Source of the DNA: Pseudomonas piscis
Lineage (GTDB): Bacteria > Pseudomonadota > Gammaproteobacteria > Pseudomonadales > Pseudomonadaceae
Direction of reading: 5' to 3'
DNA length: 64,000 nucleotides
Assembly (NCBI RefSeq): GCF_009380155.1
Contig: NZ_WHUV01000002.1
Coordinates: 1,178,001-1,242,000, forward strand
This document shows positions 54,649 through 64,000 of this stretch, piece by piece. A program made the translations under genes and the position numbers. The stretch's first letter is position 1. Each line of letters opens with the position of its first letter. Below the pieces are notes generated by a model that saw nothing but the letters and a program-made list of their open reading frames with translations, was not told the origin of the DNA and did not search any database.

Positions 54649-55688
54649 TGCACCGCCCCCACCTGTTCACCGCTGGCGCCCAGCCAGCCATCGACGACCT
54701 GCGGGTGCGCCGCGACCCATTCCTTGGCCGCCTGCGCCGGCGGTTGTTGTTCCTTTTCGATCTTGAGAATCAGGTCATTCAACGCCTGGGGTTCGATGCT
54801 GAAGTTCTCCAGGAACGCCGCAATCCGTGGCGCGCGCTTTTGCAAGGCGGTGGACGCCAGGACATATACCCGGGCATCGGGGTAGGCACAGGTGATCTTG
54901 CTCTGGGCCAGCCAGTCGGCGCTCACCGTCGGGCTGATGAATTTCCAGCAGCCGTCGGCCTTGTACAGCGGGTCGCCCTTCTTGTTGTCCTGGGCGTAGC
55001 CGTCGAACGCTGGTTCTTCCAGGCGCCGGAGGTCGAAGGCGGAGAAGATCCAGTCCGGGGTGTAGGCGTAGAACACCACGCCGCGCTGGGCCTTGTAGGC
55101 GCTGGCGAGCTTGGCGTAGGTCACCGAGGCTTCGGTGGACACCGACTCGAATTTGTCGGCAAAGCCGAAATCCTTGGCCTTGATCTCGCCGATATAGGTC
55201 GACTCCCAGCCAGCCGGGCCCACCAGCAACTGCGCCTTGCCGCCGCCCAGGGGCTCGAAGAGCTTCGCCACTTCGGGCTTTTGCAGGTCGTAGACCGATT
55301 TCACGCCGTACTTGTCTTGCAGGTAGCCGGGCACGTAGAAGCCCTGCTCGCCCAGGTACGGCTGCTTGTTGGGTACCAGCGAACGGGTGCCGCCACTGAC
55401 GTACTTGGCCCAGGCGGCGGACTGGTTGGGCAGCCAGATATCGGTCAGCACATCCACCGCGCCATCGCCCTTGGCCGCAGCGGCCAGCAGCACCGGTACG
55501 TCGCCGGCCAGGTACGACACATCACCATCGAGGCGGCTCTTGATCACCTCACCGAGGATGTTCTGGATGGCGATGGCGCCGGTCCAGTTCTGCTCACCGA
55601 TGACGATCTTGTCCTTGGCCAGCACCGGTAGCGACAAGCCCAGCAACAGCGCGGTAGCGCCCAGGGCACGGGAAAGGGATGGGTTCAT
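54645..55688 (-). CDS. ABC transporter substrate-binding protein, glycine betaine/proline (ProX/OpuAC) type
   Basis: 347 residues. Signal peptide to about residue 24 (LSLPVLAKD), then an OpuAC-type fold: IVIGEQNWTGAIAIQNILGE, DVLTDIWLPNQ and a GWESTYIG segment, with several Trp/Tyr (NWTG, PDWIF, CWKF) that could form an aromatic cage for a quaternary ammonium or sulfonium group. ATG at 55688, 9 bp after the fused ATPase-permease gene. Confidence 0.88.
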   Translation of the reverse strand: MNPSLSRALGATALLLGLSLPVLAKDKIVIGEQNWTGAIAIQNILGEVIKSRLDGDVSYLAGDVPVLLAAAAKGDGAVDVLTDIWLPNQSAAWAKYVSGGTRSLVPNKQPYLGEQGFYVPGYLQDKYGVKSVYDLQKPEVAKLFEPLGGGKAQLLVGPAGWESTYIGEIKAKDFGFADKFESVSTEASVTYAKLASAYKAQRGVVFYAYTPDWIFSAFDLRRLEEPAFDGYAQDNKKGDPLYKADGCWKFISPTVSADWLAQSKITCAYPDARVYVLASTALQKRAPRIAAFLENFSIEPQALNDLILKIEKEQQPPAQAAKEWVAAHPQVVDGWLGASGEQVGAVQ

Positions 55689-55696
55689 CGAACACC

Positions 55697-57781
55697 TCAT
55701 GACTGATGGAAAGCGCGATCCCGCTGGCGCAGGGTCGCTTGAATGATGCGGTCGGGAATCAACGCGCAGAACACGATCGCGGCGCCGGCCAGCATGCCCT
55801 CGCCGCCCTTGATGTTGCGCAGCGCGGTCATCACGTCGTAGCCCAGGCCACCGGCGCCGATCAGCGCGGCGACCACCACCATCGACAGGCTCATGACCAG
55901 GGTCTGGTTGATCCCCAGCAGCAGCGAGCCGGCGGCCAGGGGCAACTCGACCTTGGTCAGCACCTGCCAGGGCGTGGCACCGTGGGCCAGAGCCGCCTCG
56001 ACGGCGGTCTTGGGCACCTCGCGGATACCCAGGGCGGTGAGGCGGATCATCGGCGCCAGGGCAAAGATCACCGTGGCGATCACCGCCGGAGTCTTGCCCA
56101 CCGAGAAGAACGCCACCGCCGGAATCAGGTACACGAAGGTCGGCAGGGTCTGCATCACGTCCAGCAATGGCGTGACCAACCGCCGGACCAGGGCGCGCTT
56201 GGCCAGGAGGATGCCGGTAGGCACGCCGATCAGCAGCGACAGCAGCACCGCGGCGCTGACCAGGGCCAGGGTCGCGACAGTGCGCTCCCAGAAGCCGAAC
56301 AGGCCGATGTACAGCAAGGCCACGGCGCTGGTCAGGGCCAAGGCCGCCCCGGCGCTGCGCCAGGCCAGCAACACCAGGGCCAGCGCGGGCACCGGCCAGG
56401 GCAGCCAGCCCAGCAGGCTCTCGATGCCTTCGATCACCGTGCGCACCGCGACGATCACCCCGACGAAAGTGCTTTCGAAGGTGACCTGGGACCAACCGAT
56501 CAACTGGTCGATGGCCGCTGCCGTCGCCAGCAACCACTGGCGATCGGCGGGAAACTGCACCCAGGGCCCACTGGCGTCGACGGCCAGGGCGCGCCACAGC
56601 ACCAGGCCCTGGCACAACAGCAACACCAGCCACGGCAGGTGCCAGCCGGCGCGAACCTGGCGGCGCGGGCGCCGGGCAAGGGTCACGCACAGCAGGCGGC
56701 TGAGCACCAGGCCAAGCAGCGCCAGCCCAGCCCAGCCCGGGCGGAACGTAGCCAGCCACTGGCCCAAGCCTGCGGCCGCCAGTAACTCCAGGGCGAATCC
56801 CAGCCAATACAAGGCGCCATGGCCGCTGTCGGCCAGGGCCGCCGGCCCACGCCACAGCGCGCTCCAGAAACCCCGGCCTGGCTTGGCCGGAGCCGCCTCT
56901 AGCGCCACCGGGACAGGGCCGACCGCCACCGGCGCAGCCGCCTGGGTCGGGACGCTGCGTGCACCCTGGTCCTGGAAGAAATCCGCCACCTCGGCGTCCG
57001 CCGGTTGCTCCAGCAACTGTTCCGGCGTGCCCAGCTGGATCAGCCGGCCATGGCGCAGCACTGCGATGCGGTCGGCCAGGCGCAAGGCCTCGGCGGGGTC
57101 GTGGGTCACCAGCAAGGTGGTGATGCCACGCTCGCGCACCAGGCGCATGAAGTGTCCCTGCAGCTCGCGGCGAATGGTCGGGTCCAGCGCGCTGAAGGGC
57201 TCGTCCATCAGCAGGATGTCCGGTTCACTGACCAGCGCCCGGGCCAGGCCGACCCGCTGCTGCATGCCGCCGGACAGCTCATGGGGGTAATGCTCGCCCC
57301 AGCCCGCCAGGCCCATGGCTTGCAGTTGCACATCGGCCGCGGCGTGGCGCAGCGCCTCGGGTTCGCCGCGCAGTTCCAGGGGCAAGGCGACGTTGTCGCG
57401 CACGTTGCGATGGGGCAACAGGCCAAAATGCTGGAACACCATGCCGATGCGCCGCGAGCGCAGGGTGCGCAGGTCCCGGGGCGCCAGATGGCCGATGGCG
57501 GTGCCGTCAATCAGCACCTCGCCGCTGCCGAGTTCGATCAAGCGGTTGATATGGCGCAGCAGCGTCGACTTGCCGCTGCCAGAGGTGCCCATCAGGCACA
57601 GCAGCTCGCCACGCCGCACACTGAGGCTGACCTGCTGCACCGCCGGCGCGCTGGTTCGGTCGCGGCGGCTGGCGTAGGTCTTGGTCAGGTTGTGCAGTTC
57701 CAGCACCACTTCGGCGTTGCCCGCAAGGACGGTGGACGAGGCTGGAACGGCAAAAGCCTCTTGGGGTTGAACGGCAGACAC
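55697..57781 (-). CDS. ABC transporter ATPase-permease fusion (ProV-ProW type)
   Basis: 694 residues. N-terminal ATPase (about 28-275): Walker A GTSGSGKST (near 66-74), signature LSGGMQQRVGLARAL and Walker B ILLMDEPFSALD. A linker of about 35 residues rich in Ala/Pro/Val leads to a ProW-like permease (about 305-690) with about ten hydrophobic segments and an EAA-like loop (EAALAHGATPWQVLTKVELP). In most bacteria these are separate ProV and ProW proteins. No frameshift is needed to read it as one chain. Confidence 0.9.
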   Translation of the reverse strand: MSAVQPQEAFAVPASSTVLAGNAEVVLELHNLTKTYASRRDRTSAPAVQQVSLSVRRGELLCLMGTSGSGKSTLLRHINRLIELGSGEVLIDGTAIGHLAPRDLRTLRSRRIGMVFQHFGLLPHRNVRDNVALPLELRGEPEALRHAAADVQLQAMGLAGWGEHYPHELSGGMQQRVGLARALVSEPDILLMDEPFSALDPTIRRELQGHFMRLVRERGITTLLVTHDPAEALRLADRIAVLRHGRLIQLGTPEQLLEQPADAEVADFFQDQGARSVPTQAAAPVAVGPVPVALEAAPAKPGRGFWSALWRGPAALADSGHGALYWLGFALELLAAAGLGQWLATFRPGWAGLALLGLVLSRLLCVTLARRPRRQVRAGWHLPWLVLLLCQGLVLWRALAVDASGPWVQFPADRQWLLATAAAIDQLIGWSQVTFESTFVGVIVAVRTVIEGIESLLGWLPWPVPALALVLLAWRSAGAALALTSAVALLYIGLFGFWERTVATLALVSAAVLLSLLIGVPTGILLAKRALVRRLVTPLLDVMQTLPTFVYLIPAVAFFSVGKTPAVIATVIFALAPMIRLTALGIREVPKTAVEAALAHGATPWQVLTKVELPLAAGSLLLGINQTLVMSLSMVVVAALIGAGGLGYDVMTALRNIKGGEGMLAGAAIVFCALIPDRIIQATLRQRDRAFHQS

Positions 57782-57905
57782 AAGAACTCCTGGCGCCGGG
57801 CGCGGGATGGCGTAGCCGGCGGTGACAAAGAAAAAGGGGGGCGCTCAGCGGCAAGCGCAACGCTGCCAGGCCGGTGCCTGCTGGCCCCGGCCTGGCAACG
57901 GACGA

Positions 57906-58874
57906 TCACAAATGCTTGGGGCTCCAGAGCTGCACGGCCCGTGCATCCACCGGCTTGGGCAGGAGTTTTTCCTGGTAGAAGGTGTCGGCGATCTTCTGCT
58001 GCTCGCCCAGGGCCTCCGGCTGCACGGCCTCGACCCGGTAGGTGCGGCGGCTGTTGGCCAACTCCACCGTGGGCACGTCGAGGTTGCCCCACAGCGGCCC
58101 GAGCAACTGCGCCGCCTGTTGCGGGTGCGCCTTGACCCAGATGCCGGTCTTCTGCAACTCGCTGAACACCTGCTGCAGGACTTCGGGATGGGCCTTGGCG
58201 TAGTCGTTGGAGGCCAGGTAGTAGCGGCGATAGCTGGCCAGGTCCTGGCCGTCGTGCAGCACCCGTGCGCCTTGCTGGCGCTCGGCGCTGGCGACGAAGG
58301 GTTCCCAGGTGACCCAGGCATCGACCTTGGCGGTTTCCAGGGCGGCGCGGCCATCGGCGGGGGTCAGGTACACCGGCTGGATATCGGCGAAACTCAAGCC
58401 CGCCTCGCGCAATGCGGCGATCAGCAGGTAATGGCTGCCGGCGGCCTTGGTCACGGCGATGCGCTTGCCCTTGAGATCGGCCAGGGACTTGAGCGGCGAA
58501 TCCTTGCCGATGACGATGGACTGGGCCGCGGGCGATGGGGTCTCGGTGGCGAAGTAGGTCAACCTGGCGCCGGCGGCCTGGGCGAACACCGGCACGGTGT
58601 CGGCGACATCGGCGCTGATATCGACATTGCCCACATTCAGCGATTCGGCCAGGGGCAGGCCGCTGGTGAACTCATGCCAGGTGATGTTTACCCCCTGCCC
58701 CGCCAATTGTTTTTCCAGGGTGCCCTGGGCCTTGAGCACCGCCAGCAGGGTCGAGGATTTCTGGTAGCCGATGCGCAGGCTGGTGTCGGCCAAGGCGTTG
58801 CAGGCCATGCCCAGCGCCAGCACGGCAAGGACAGAGAGCGATAAGCGACGAGGCAAAGCATGGGGCTGGCGCAT
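57906..58874 (-). CDS. ABC transporter substrate-binding protein, aliphatic sulfonate (SsuA) type
   Basis: 322 residues. Signal peptide to about residue 29 (MACNALADT), then SsuA/TauA-like fold: LRIGYQKSSTLLAVLKAQGT, GKRIAVTKAAGSHYLLIAAL and VDAWVTWEPFVASAE. First gene of a minus-strand run with the fused transporter (124 bp downstream), a ProX-like protein and msrA. No SsuB or SsuC gene is adjacent, so it may feed the fused transporter. An AT-rich promoter region lies just upstream. Confidence 0.88.
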   Translation of the reverse strand: MRQPHALPRRLSLSVLAVLALGMACNALADTSLRIGYQKSSTLLAVLKAQGTLEKQLAGQGVNITWHEFTSGLPLAESLNVGNVDISADVADTVPVFAQAAGARLTYFATETPSPAAQSIVIGKDSPLKSLADLKGKRIAVTKAAGSHYLLIAALREAGLSFADIQPVYLTPADGRAALETAKVDAWVTWEPFVASAERQQGARVLHDGQDLASYRRYYLASNDYAKAHPEVLQQVFSELQKTGIWVKAHPQQAAQLLGPLWGNLDVPTVELANSRRTYRVEAVQPEALGEQQKIADTFYQEKLLPKPVDARAVQLWSPKHL

Positions 58875-58889
58875 GGGGGCGAACCTTCT

Positions 58890-58975
58890 GGGAGAGGAAA
58901 GTCGCTAAAAGCTAATCGATCTAATAAATCTAAAATAAATAATTTTTAGGAATTAGCTTAGTGTCAGCCAAAGGT
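58890..58975 (-). promoter_or_regulatory. AT-rich promoter region of the SsuA-type operon
   Basis: A tract of about 55 bp, GCTAAAAGCTAATCGATCTA then AATAAATAATTTTTAGG, stands out from the GC-rich surroundings and contains the half-repeats GCTAA...TTAGC. Such AT-rich sites precede CysB/Cbl-activated sulfur genes, but no exact motif can be assigned. Confidence 0.4.
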
Positions 58976-58993
58976 TCGTCACCCATGCAAACC

Positions 58994-59058
58994 TGTAGCT
59001 GCTGCTGAGCCTGCGAAGCTGCGTACGAGGACGCAGCCTCGCAGGCCGGGAACGGCAG
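58994..59058. repeat. Pair of inverted REP-like repeats
   Basis: TGTAGCTGCTGCTGAGCCTG opens the first unit (58994-59024); ACGCAGCCTCGCAGG opens the inverted second (59031-59058). They lie in the gap downstream of the N-carbamoyl hydrolase gene. Confidence 0.65.
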
Positions 59059-60333
59059 TCAGGATTTCAAGCTGATGGCCTGGGAGGCGGCGAGCATGGC
59101 GCGCAGCAGCACCGCGCAGCCGGCGGCCAAGTCGTCGGGATCGGCGTTCTCGATTTCGTTGTGGCTGATGCCGCCTTCGCAGGGCACGAAGATCATCCCC
59201 GCCGGGCCCAGTTCGGCAACGAAGATCGCGTCGTGCCCGGCGCCACTGACGATATCCATATGCGACAAGCCCAAGCCCTCGGCGGCGCCGCGCACGGCCT
59301 CGACGCACACCTTGTGGAAGTACAGCGGCGGGAAGTCGGCGGTCGGGGTCAGCTCGAAACTCAGGCCATGTTCCGCGCACGTGCGCTCGATCACCTGGCG
59401 CACCTCGGCAATCATCGAGTCCAGGCGCGCCGGCTCCAAGTGACGGAAGTCCAGGGTCATGCGCACCTCGCCGGGAATCACGTTGCGCGAGCCCGGGTAG
59501 GCCTGCAGGCAACCGACGGTGCCGCAAGCGTGGGGCTGATGGCCGAGGGCCGCGCGGTTGACCGCCGCCACCACCGCAGCGGCGCCAACCAGGGCGTCCT
59601 TGCGCAAATGCATCGGGGTCGGGCCGGCATGGGCCTCGACCCCGCGCAGCTTGAGGTCGAACCACTTCTGCCCGAGGGCGCCGAGCACCACGCCGATTGT
59701 CTTGCGCTCGTCTTCGAGAATCGGCCCCTGCTCGATGTGCGCCTCGAAGTAGGCCCCCACCGGATGCCCGCTGACCTGGCGCGTGCCGGCGTAGCCGATG
59801 GCATTCAGCGCCGCGCCGACGCTGATGCCCTCGGCATCGGTCCTGGCCAGGGTGTCCTGCAGGGTGAACTTCTCGGCGAACACCCCGGAGCCCATCATGC
59901 ACGGCGGGAAGCGCGAGCCTTCCTCGTTGGTCCACACCACCACTTCCAGGGGGGCCTCGGTTTCCAGCTTGAGGTCGTTGAGGGTGCGCAACACCTCCAG
60001 CCCGGCCAGCACGCCAAAGCAACCATCGAACTTGCCCCCGGTGGGCTGGGTGTCGATATGGCTGCCGGTCATCACCGGTGGCAGCTGCGGATTGCGCCCG
60101 GGACGGTGGGCGAAGATGTTGCCGATGCCGTCCACGCTGACCGTGCACCCGGCCTCCTCGCACCAGGTGACGAACAGGTCGCGGGCCTGGCGGTCGAGGT
60201 CGGTCAGGGCCAGGCGGCAGACCCCGCCCTTGACCGTGGCGCCGAGCCGGGCGAGCTCCATGAGCGACTGCCACAGGCGGTCGCGGTTGATGTGCTGATG
60301 GCTGGATTGCAGAACGTCGACGGCAGCGTTCAT
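59059..60333 (-). CDS. N-carbamoyl-beta-alanine amidohydrolase (M20 family)
   Basis: 424 residues. Zinc peptidase-like motifs: GSHIDTQPTGGKFDGCFGV (H92, D103), TNEEGSRF (E137-E138) and EAHIEQGP near 200. M20 hydantoinase/carbamoylase family. It releases CO2 and ammonia from N-carbamoyl-beta-alanine, the last step of reductive uracil/thymine degradation. Gene order with an NCS1 transporter and dihydropyrimidinase matches PA0441-PA0444 as I recall it. Preceded by the transporter gene in the same orientation. Confidence 0.9.
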   Translation of the reverse strand: MNAAVDVLQSSHQHINRDRLWQSLMELARLGATVKGGVCRLALTDLDRQARDLFVTWCEEAGCTVSVDGIGNIFAHRPGRNPQLPPVMTGSHIDTQPTGGKFDGCFGVLAGLEVLRTLNDLKLETEAPLEVVVWTNEEGSRFPPCMMGSGVFAEKFTLQDTLARTDAEGISVGAALNAIGYAGTRQVSGHPVGAYFEAHIEQGPILEDERKTIGVVLGALGQKWFDLKLRGVEAHAGPTPMHLRKDALVGAAAVVAAVNRAALGHQPHACGTVGCLQAYPGSRNVIPGEVRMTLDFRHLEPARLDSMIAEVRQVIERTCAEHGLSFELTPTADFPPLYFHKVCVEAVRGAAEGLGLSHMDIVSGAGHDAIFVAELGPAGMIFVPCEGGISHNEIENADPDDLAAGCAVLLRAMLAASQAISLKS

Positions 60334-60433
60334 GGTGATCTCCTCAGGCTTTTCTGGTTGTGGTCGACAAGGTCGTGCTCGTCTTGAGTGCTGTGGTGTC
60401 TGGTGGATTGTTTGTGAACAAGCCCCGCGTTCC

Positions 60434-60474
60434 CTGTAGGAGCGAGCGGGCGGCGATGCGACTTGCCCGCGATG
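60434..60474. repeat. REP repeat, TGTAGGAGCGAGC type
   Basis: CTGTAGGAGCGAGCGGGCGG followed by CGATGCGACTTGCCCGCGATG, pairing GCGGGC with GCCCGC. This is the other main REP class of fluorescent pseudomonads. It sits just after the NCS1 transporter stop and before the hydrolase gene. Confidence 0.75.
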
Positions 60475-60485
60475 CTCTCAATGCA

Positions 60486-61973
60486 TCACACCGGCGTCTT
60501 GGCGCTCACGCCCTGCGGGCTGCGCAGGTTGCACAGGCCGTAGTAGATGAGCCCGCCCAGGGCCGAACCGGTGAACCAGCCGTAGCTGTAGAACCAGTTG
60601 AAGGCGCTGCTGCCCAGCGACATCAGGGTCAGCGCCACCGGGATGGCGAAGGCGATGAAGCCGTGCCAGTTCCACGCCGGGTACACGTCGTCGCGGTACA
60701 ACCCGGCCAGGTCCAGGCGCTGCCTGCGGATGATGAAGTAGTCCACCACCATGATCCCGGCGATCGGCCCCAGGAGGCTGGAGTAGCCCAGCAGCCAGTT
60801 GGAGTACACGGTTTCCAGGCTCACGTCGGACACCAGCAGGCCGAGCTTCTTGAGCAGTTCGTGGCCCATCAGCGCCAGCCCTACCAAGCCGGTGAGGATC
60901 ACCGCCGTGGTGCGGCCGATCAGCTTGGGGGCGATGTTCTGGAAGTCGTTGGTGGGCGAAACGATGTTGGCCGCGGTGTTGGTCGACAGCGTGGCGATGA
61001 TGATCAGCGCCATGGCCACGGCCACCCAGCCCGGGCTCTGGATATGCCCGATCAGGCTCACCGGGTCGGAGACCGTGACCCCCACCAGCTTGGCCGAGGC
61101 CGCGGTCATCACCACTCCCAGGGCGGCGAACAGGAACATGGTCAGCGGCAGGCCGAAGATCTGCCCCAGCACCTGGTCCTTCTGGCTCTTGGCGTAGCGG
61201 CTGAAGTCCGGGATGTTCAGCGACAAGGTGGCCCAGAAACCGACCATGGCCGTCAGCCCGGCCATGAAGTAGCCGGTGACGCTGGCGCCTTCGGGACGCT
61301 TGGGCGGGATCGCCAGCAACTCACCGAGCGACACGCTGGGCAAGGCCCACAGCAGCAGCCCGATACCCACCACCACCAACAGCGGCGCCGACAAGGTCTC
61401 CAGCCATTTGATCGATTCCGCGCCGCGCAGCACCACCCATAGGTTGAGGGTCCAGAACAGCATGAAGCCGATCACCTCGCCGGTGCCGCCCAGCGCCTTC
61501 CAATCCGGGAAGATCGAGCCGAGGAACAGGTGGATGGCCAGGCCGCCGAACAGGGTCTGGATGCCGAACCAGCCGCAGGCTACCAGGGCGCGGATCAGGC
61601 ACGGCACGTTGGAGCCGATGATGCCGAACGACGAGCGCAGCAGCACCGGGAACGGAATGCCGTACTTGGTGCCGGCAAAGGCGTTGAGGGTCAGGGGCAG
61701 CAACACCACGATGTTGGCCAATAGGATCGCCAGCAGCGCCTCGCCGACGCTGAGGCCGAAGTAGGCGGTGAGTACCCCGCCCAGGGTGTAGGTCGGCACG
61801 CAGATCGACATGCCGATCCACAGTGCGGTGATGTGCCACTTGTTCCAGGTGCGTTCCTGGACCTTGGTCGGGGCGATGTCGTGGTTGTAACGGGGGCTGT
61901 CGAGCACGTCGCTGCCGGCGTCCAGCTCGTACAAGCCGGCGCGCTCGGTCACCTGGGATCTGATCTGTTGCAT
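60486..61973 (-). CDS. NCS1-family nucleobase transporter
   Basis: 495 residues, twelve helices. NCS1 signatures include KWHITALWIGMSICVPTYTL (about 49-68) and a GYFMAGLTAMVGFWATLSLN region near 260; the protein ends in a short cytosolic tail. ATG at 61973 with GGAG about 8 bp upstream; the frame open to 62150 extends into non-coding DNA. Probably imports uracil, dihydrouracil or hydantoins for the catabolic enzymes encoded on both sides. Confidence 0.9.
   Translation of the reverse strand: MQQIRSQVTERAGLYELDAGSDVLDSPRYNHDIAPTKVQERTWNKWHITALWIGMSICVPTYTLGGVLTAYFGLSVGEALLAILLANIVVLLPLTLNAFAGTKYGIPFPVLLRSSFGIIGSNVPCLIRALVACGWFGIQTLFGGLAIHLFLGSIFPDWKALGGTGEVIGFMLFWTLNLWVVLRGAESIKWLETLSAPLLVVVGIGLLLWALPSVSLGELLAIPPKRPEGASVTGYFMAGLTAMVGFWATLSLNIPDFSRYAKSQKDQVLGQIFGLPLTMFLFAALGVVMTAASAKLVGVTVSDPVSLIGHIQSPGWVAVAMALIIIATLSTNTAANIVSPTNDFQNIAPKLIGRTTAVILTGLVGLALMGHELLKKLGLLVSDVSLETVYSNWLLGYSSLLGPIAGIMVVDYFIIRRQRLDLAGLYRDDVYPAWNWHGFIAFAIPVALTLMSLGSSAFNWFYSYGWFTGSALGGLIYYGLCNLRSPQGVSAKTPV

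Positions 61974-64000
<2,027 letters not shown>

Overview
The window is high-GC chromosomal DNA from a Pseudomonas of the P. fluorescens group (protegens/chlororaphis-like). The evidence is the gdhB-moxR/Bat gene order known from P. aeruginosa (PA3068-PA3075), an hcnABC hydrogen cyanide operon with ANR and Gac/Rsm control, the ptxS-kgu 2-ketogluconate cluster, and many Pseudomonas REP hairpins. Organism and orthologue statements come from recognition of sequence and gene order, not from a database search.

Layout. 1-10538: 5' part of NAD-glutamate dehydrogenase (minus strand), a small acidic protein, then a six-gene MoxR/DUF58/VWA/BatD operon. 10626-16385: sbcDC and a GST-like gene; a 264-bp MITE-like element has inserted into the last codons of sbcC and replaced its C-terminus. 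16548-18758: DUF1345, AraC regulator, LysE exporter. 18905-24258: ptxS and kguEKTD with two identical PtxS palindromes. 24397-27610: hcnABC on the minus strand with ANR box, -10 and five GGA motifs in the leader. 27672-29734: small membrane and secreted proteins. 29914-31966: two-component system. 32024-35645: UPF0126 protein, DUF1652, CsbD/ElaB-like protein, PAS-LuxR regulator, GNAT.

35780-41286 is a sulfide-oxidation locus: a FisR-type sigma-54 activator divergent from persulfide dioxygenase, sulfide:quinone reductase, TauE exporter and a split YeeE/YedE pair. A sigma-54 promoter and four helically phased CTGCCA repeats lie between regulator and operon. 41405-45664: YkvA protein, a DUF3077 gene with a long structured leader, SigJ-type sigma factor with an AhpD-like partner, PDDEXK nuclease, lipoprotein. 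45887-51663: RND efflux operon in the order pump, adaptor, outer-membrane factor.

51664-54186 is an accessory patch: a low-GC VOC gene between two decayed IS5-type transposase fragments, a giant imperfect palindrome of about 0.8 kb, and a second DUF3077 gene whose leader has the same architecture as the first. 54184-58874: msrA with a quaternary-amine/sulfonate-type ABC system whose ATPase and permease are fused. 59059-64000: reductive pyrimidine catabolism (N-carbamoyl-beta-alanine amidohydrolase, NCS1 transporter, divergent dihydropyrimidinase cut by the window end).

The least explained signals are the paired DUF3077 leaders, the MITE that rewrote the sbcC terminus, the phased repeats before the persulfide dioxygenase gene, and the large palindrome.
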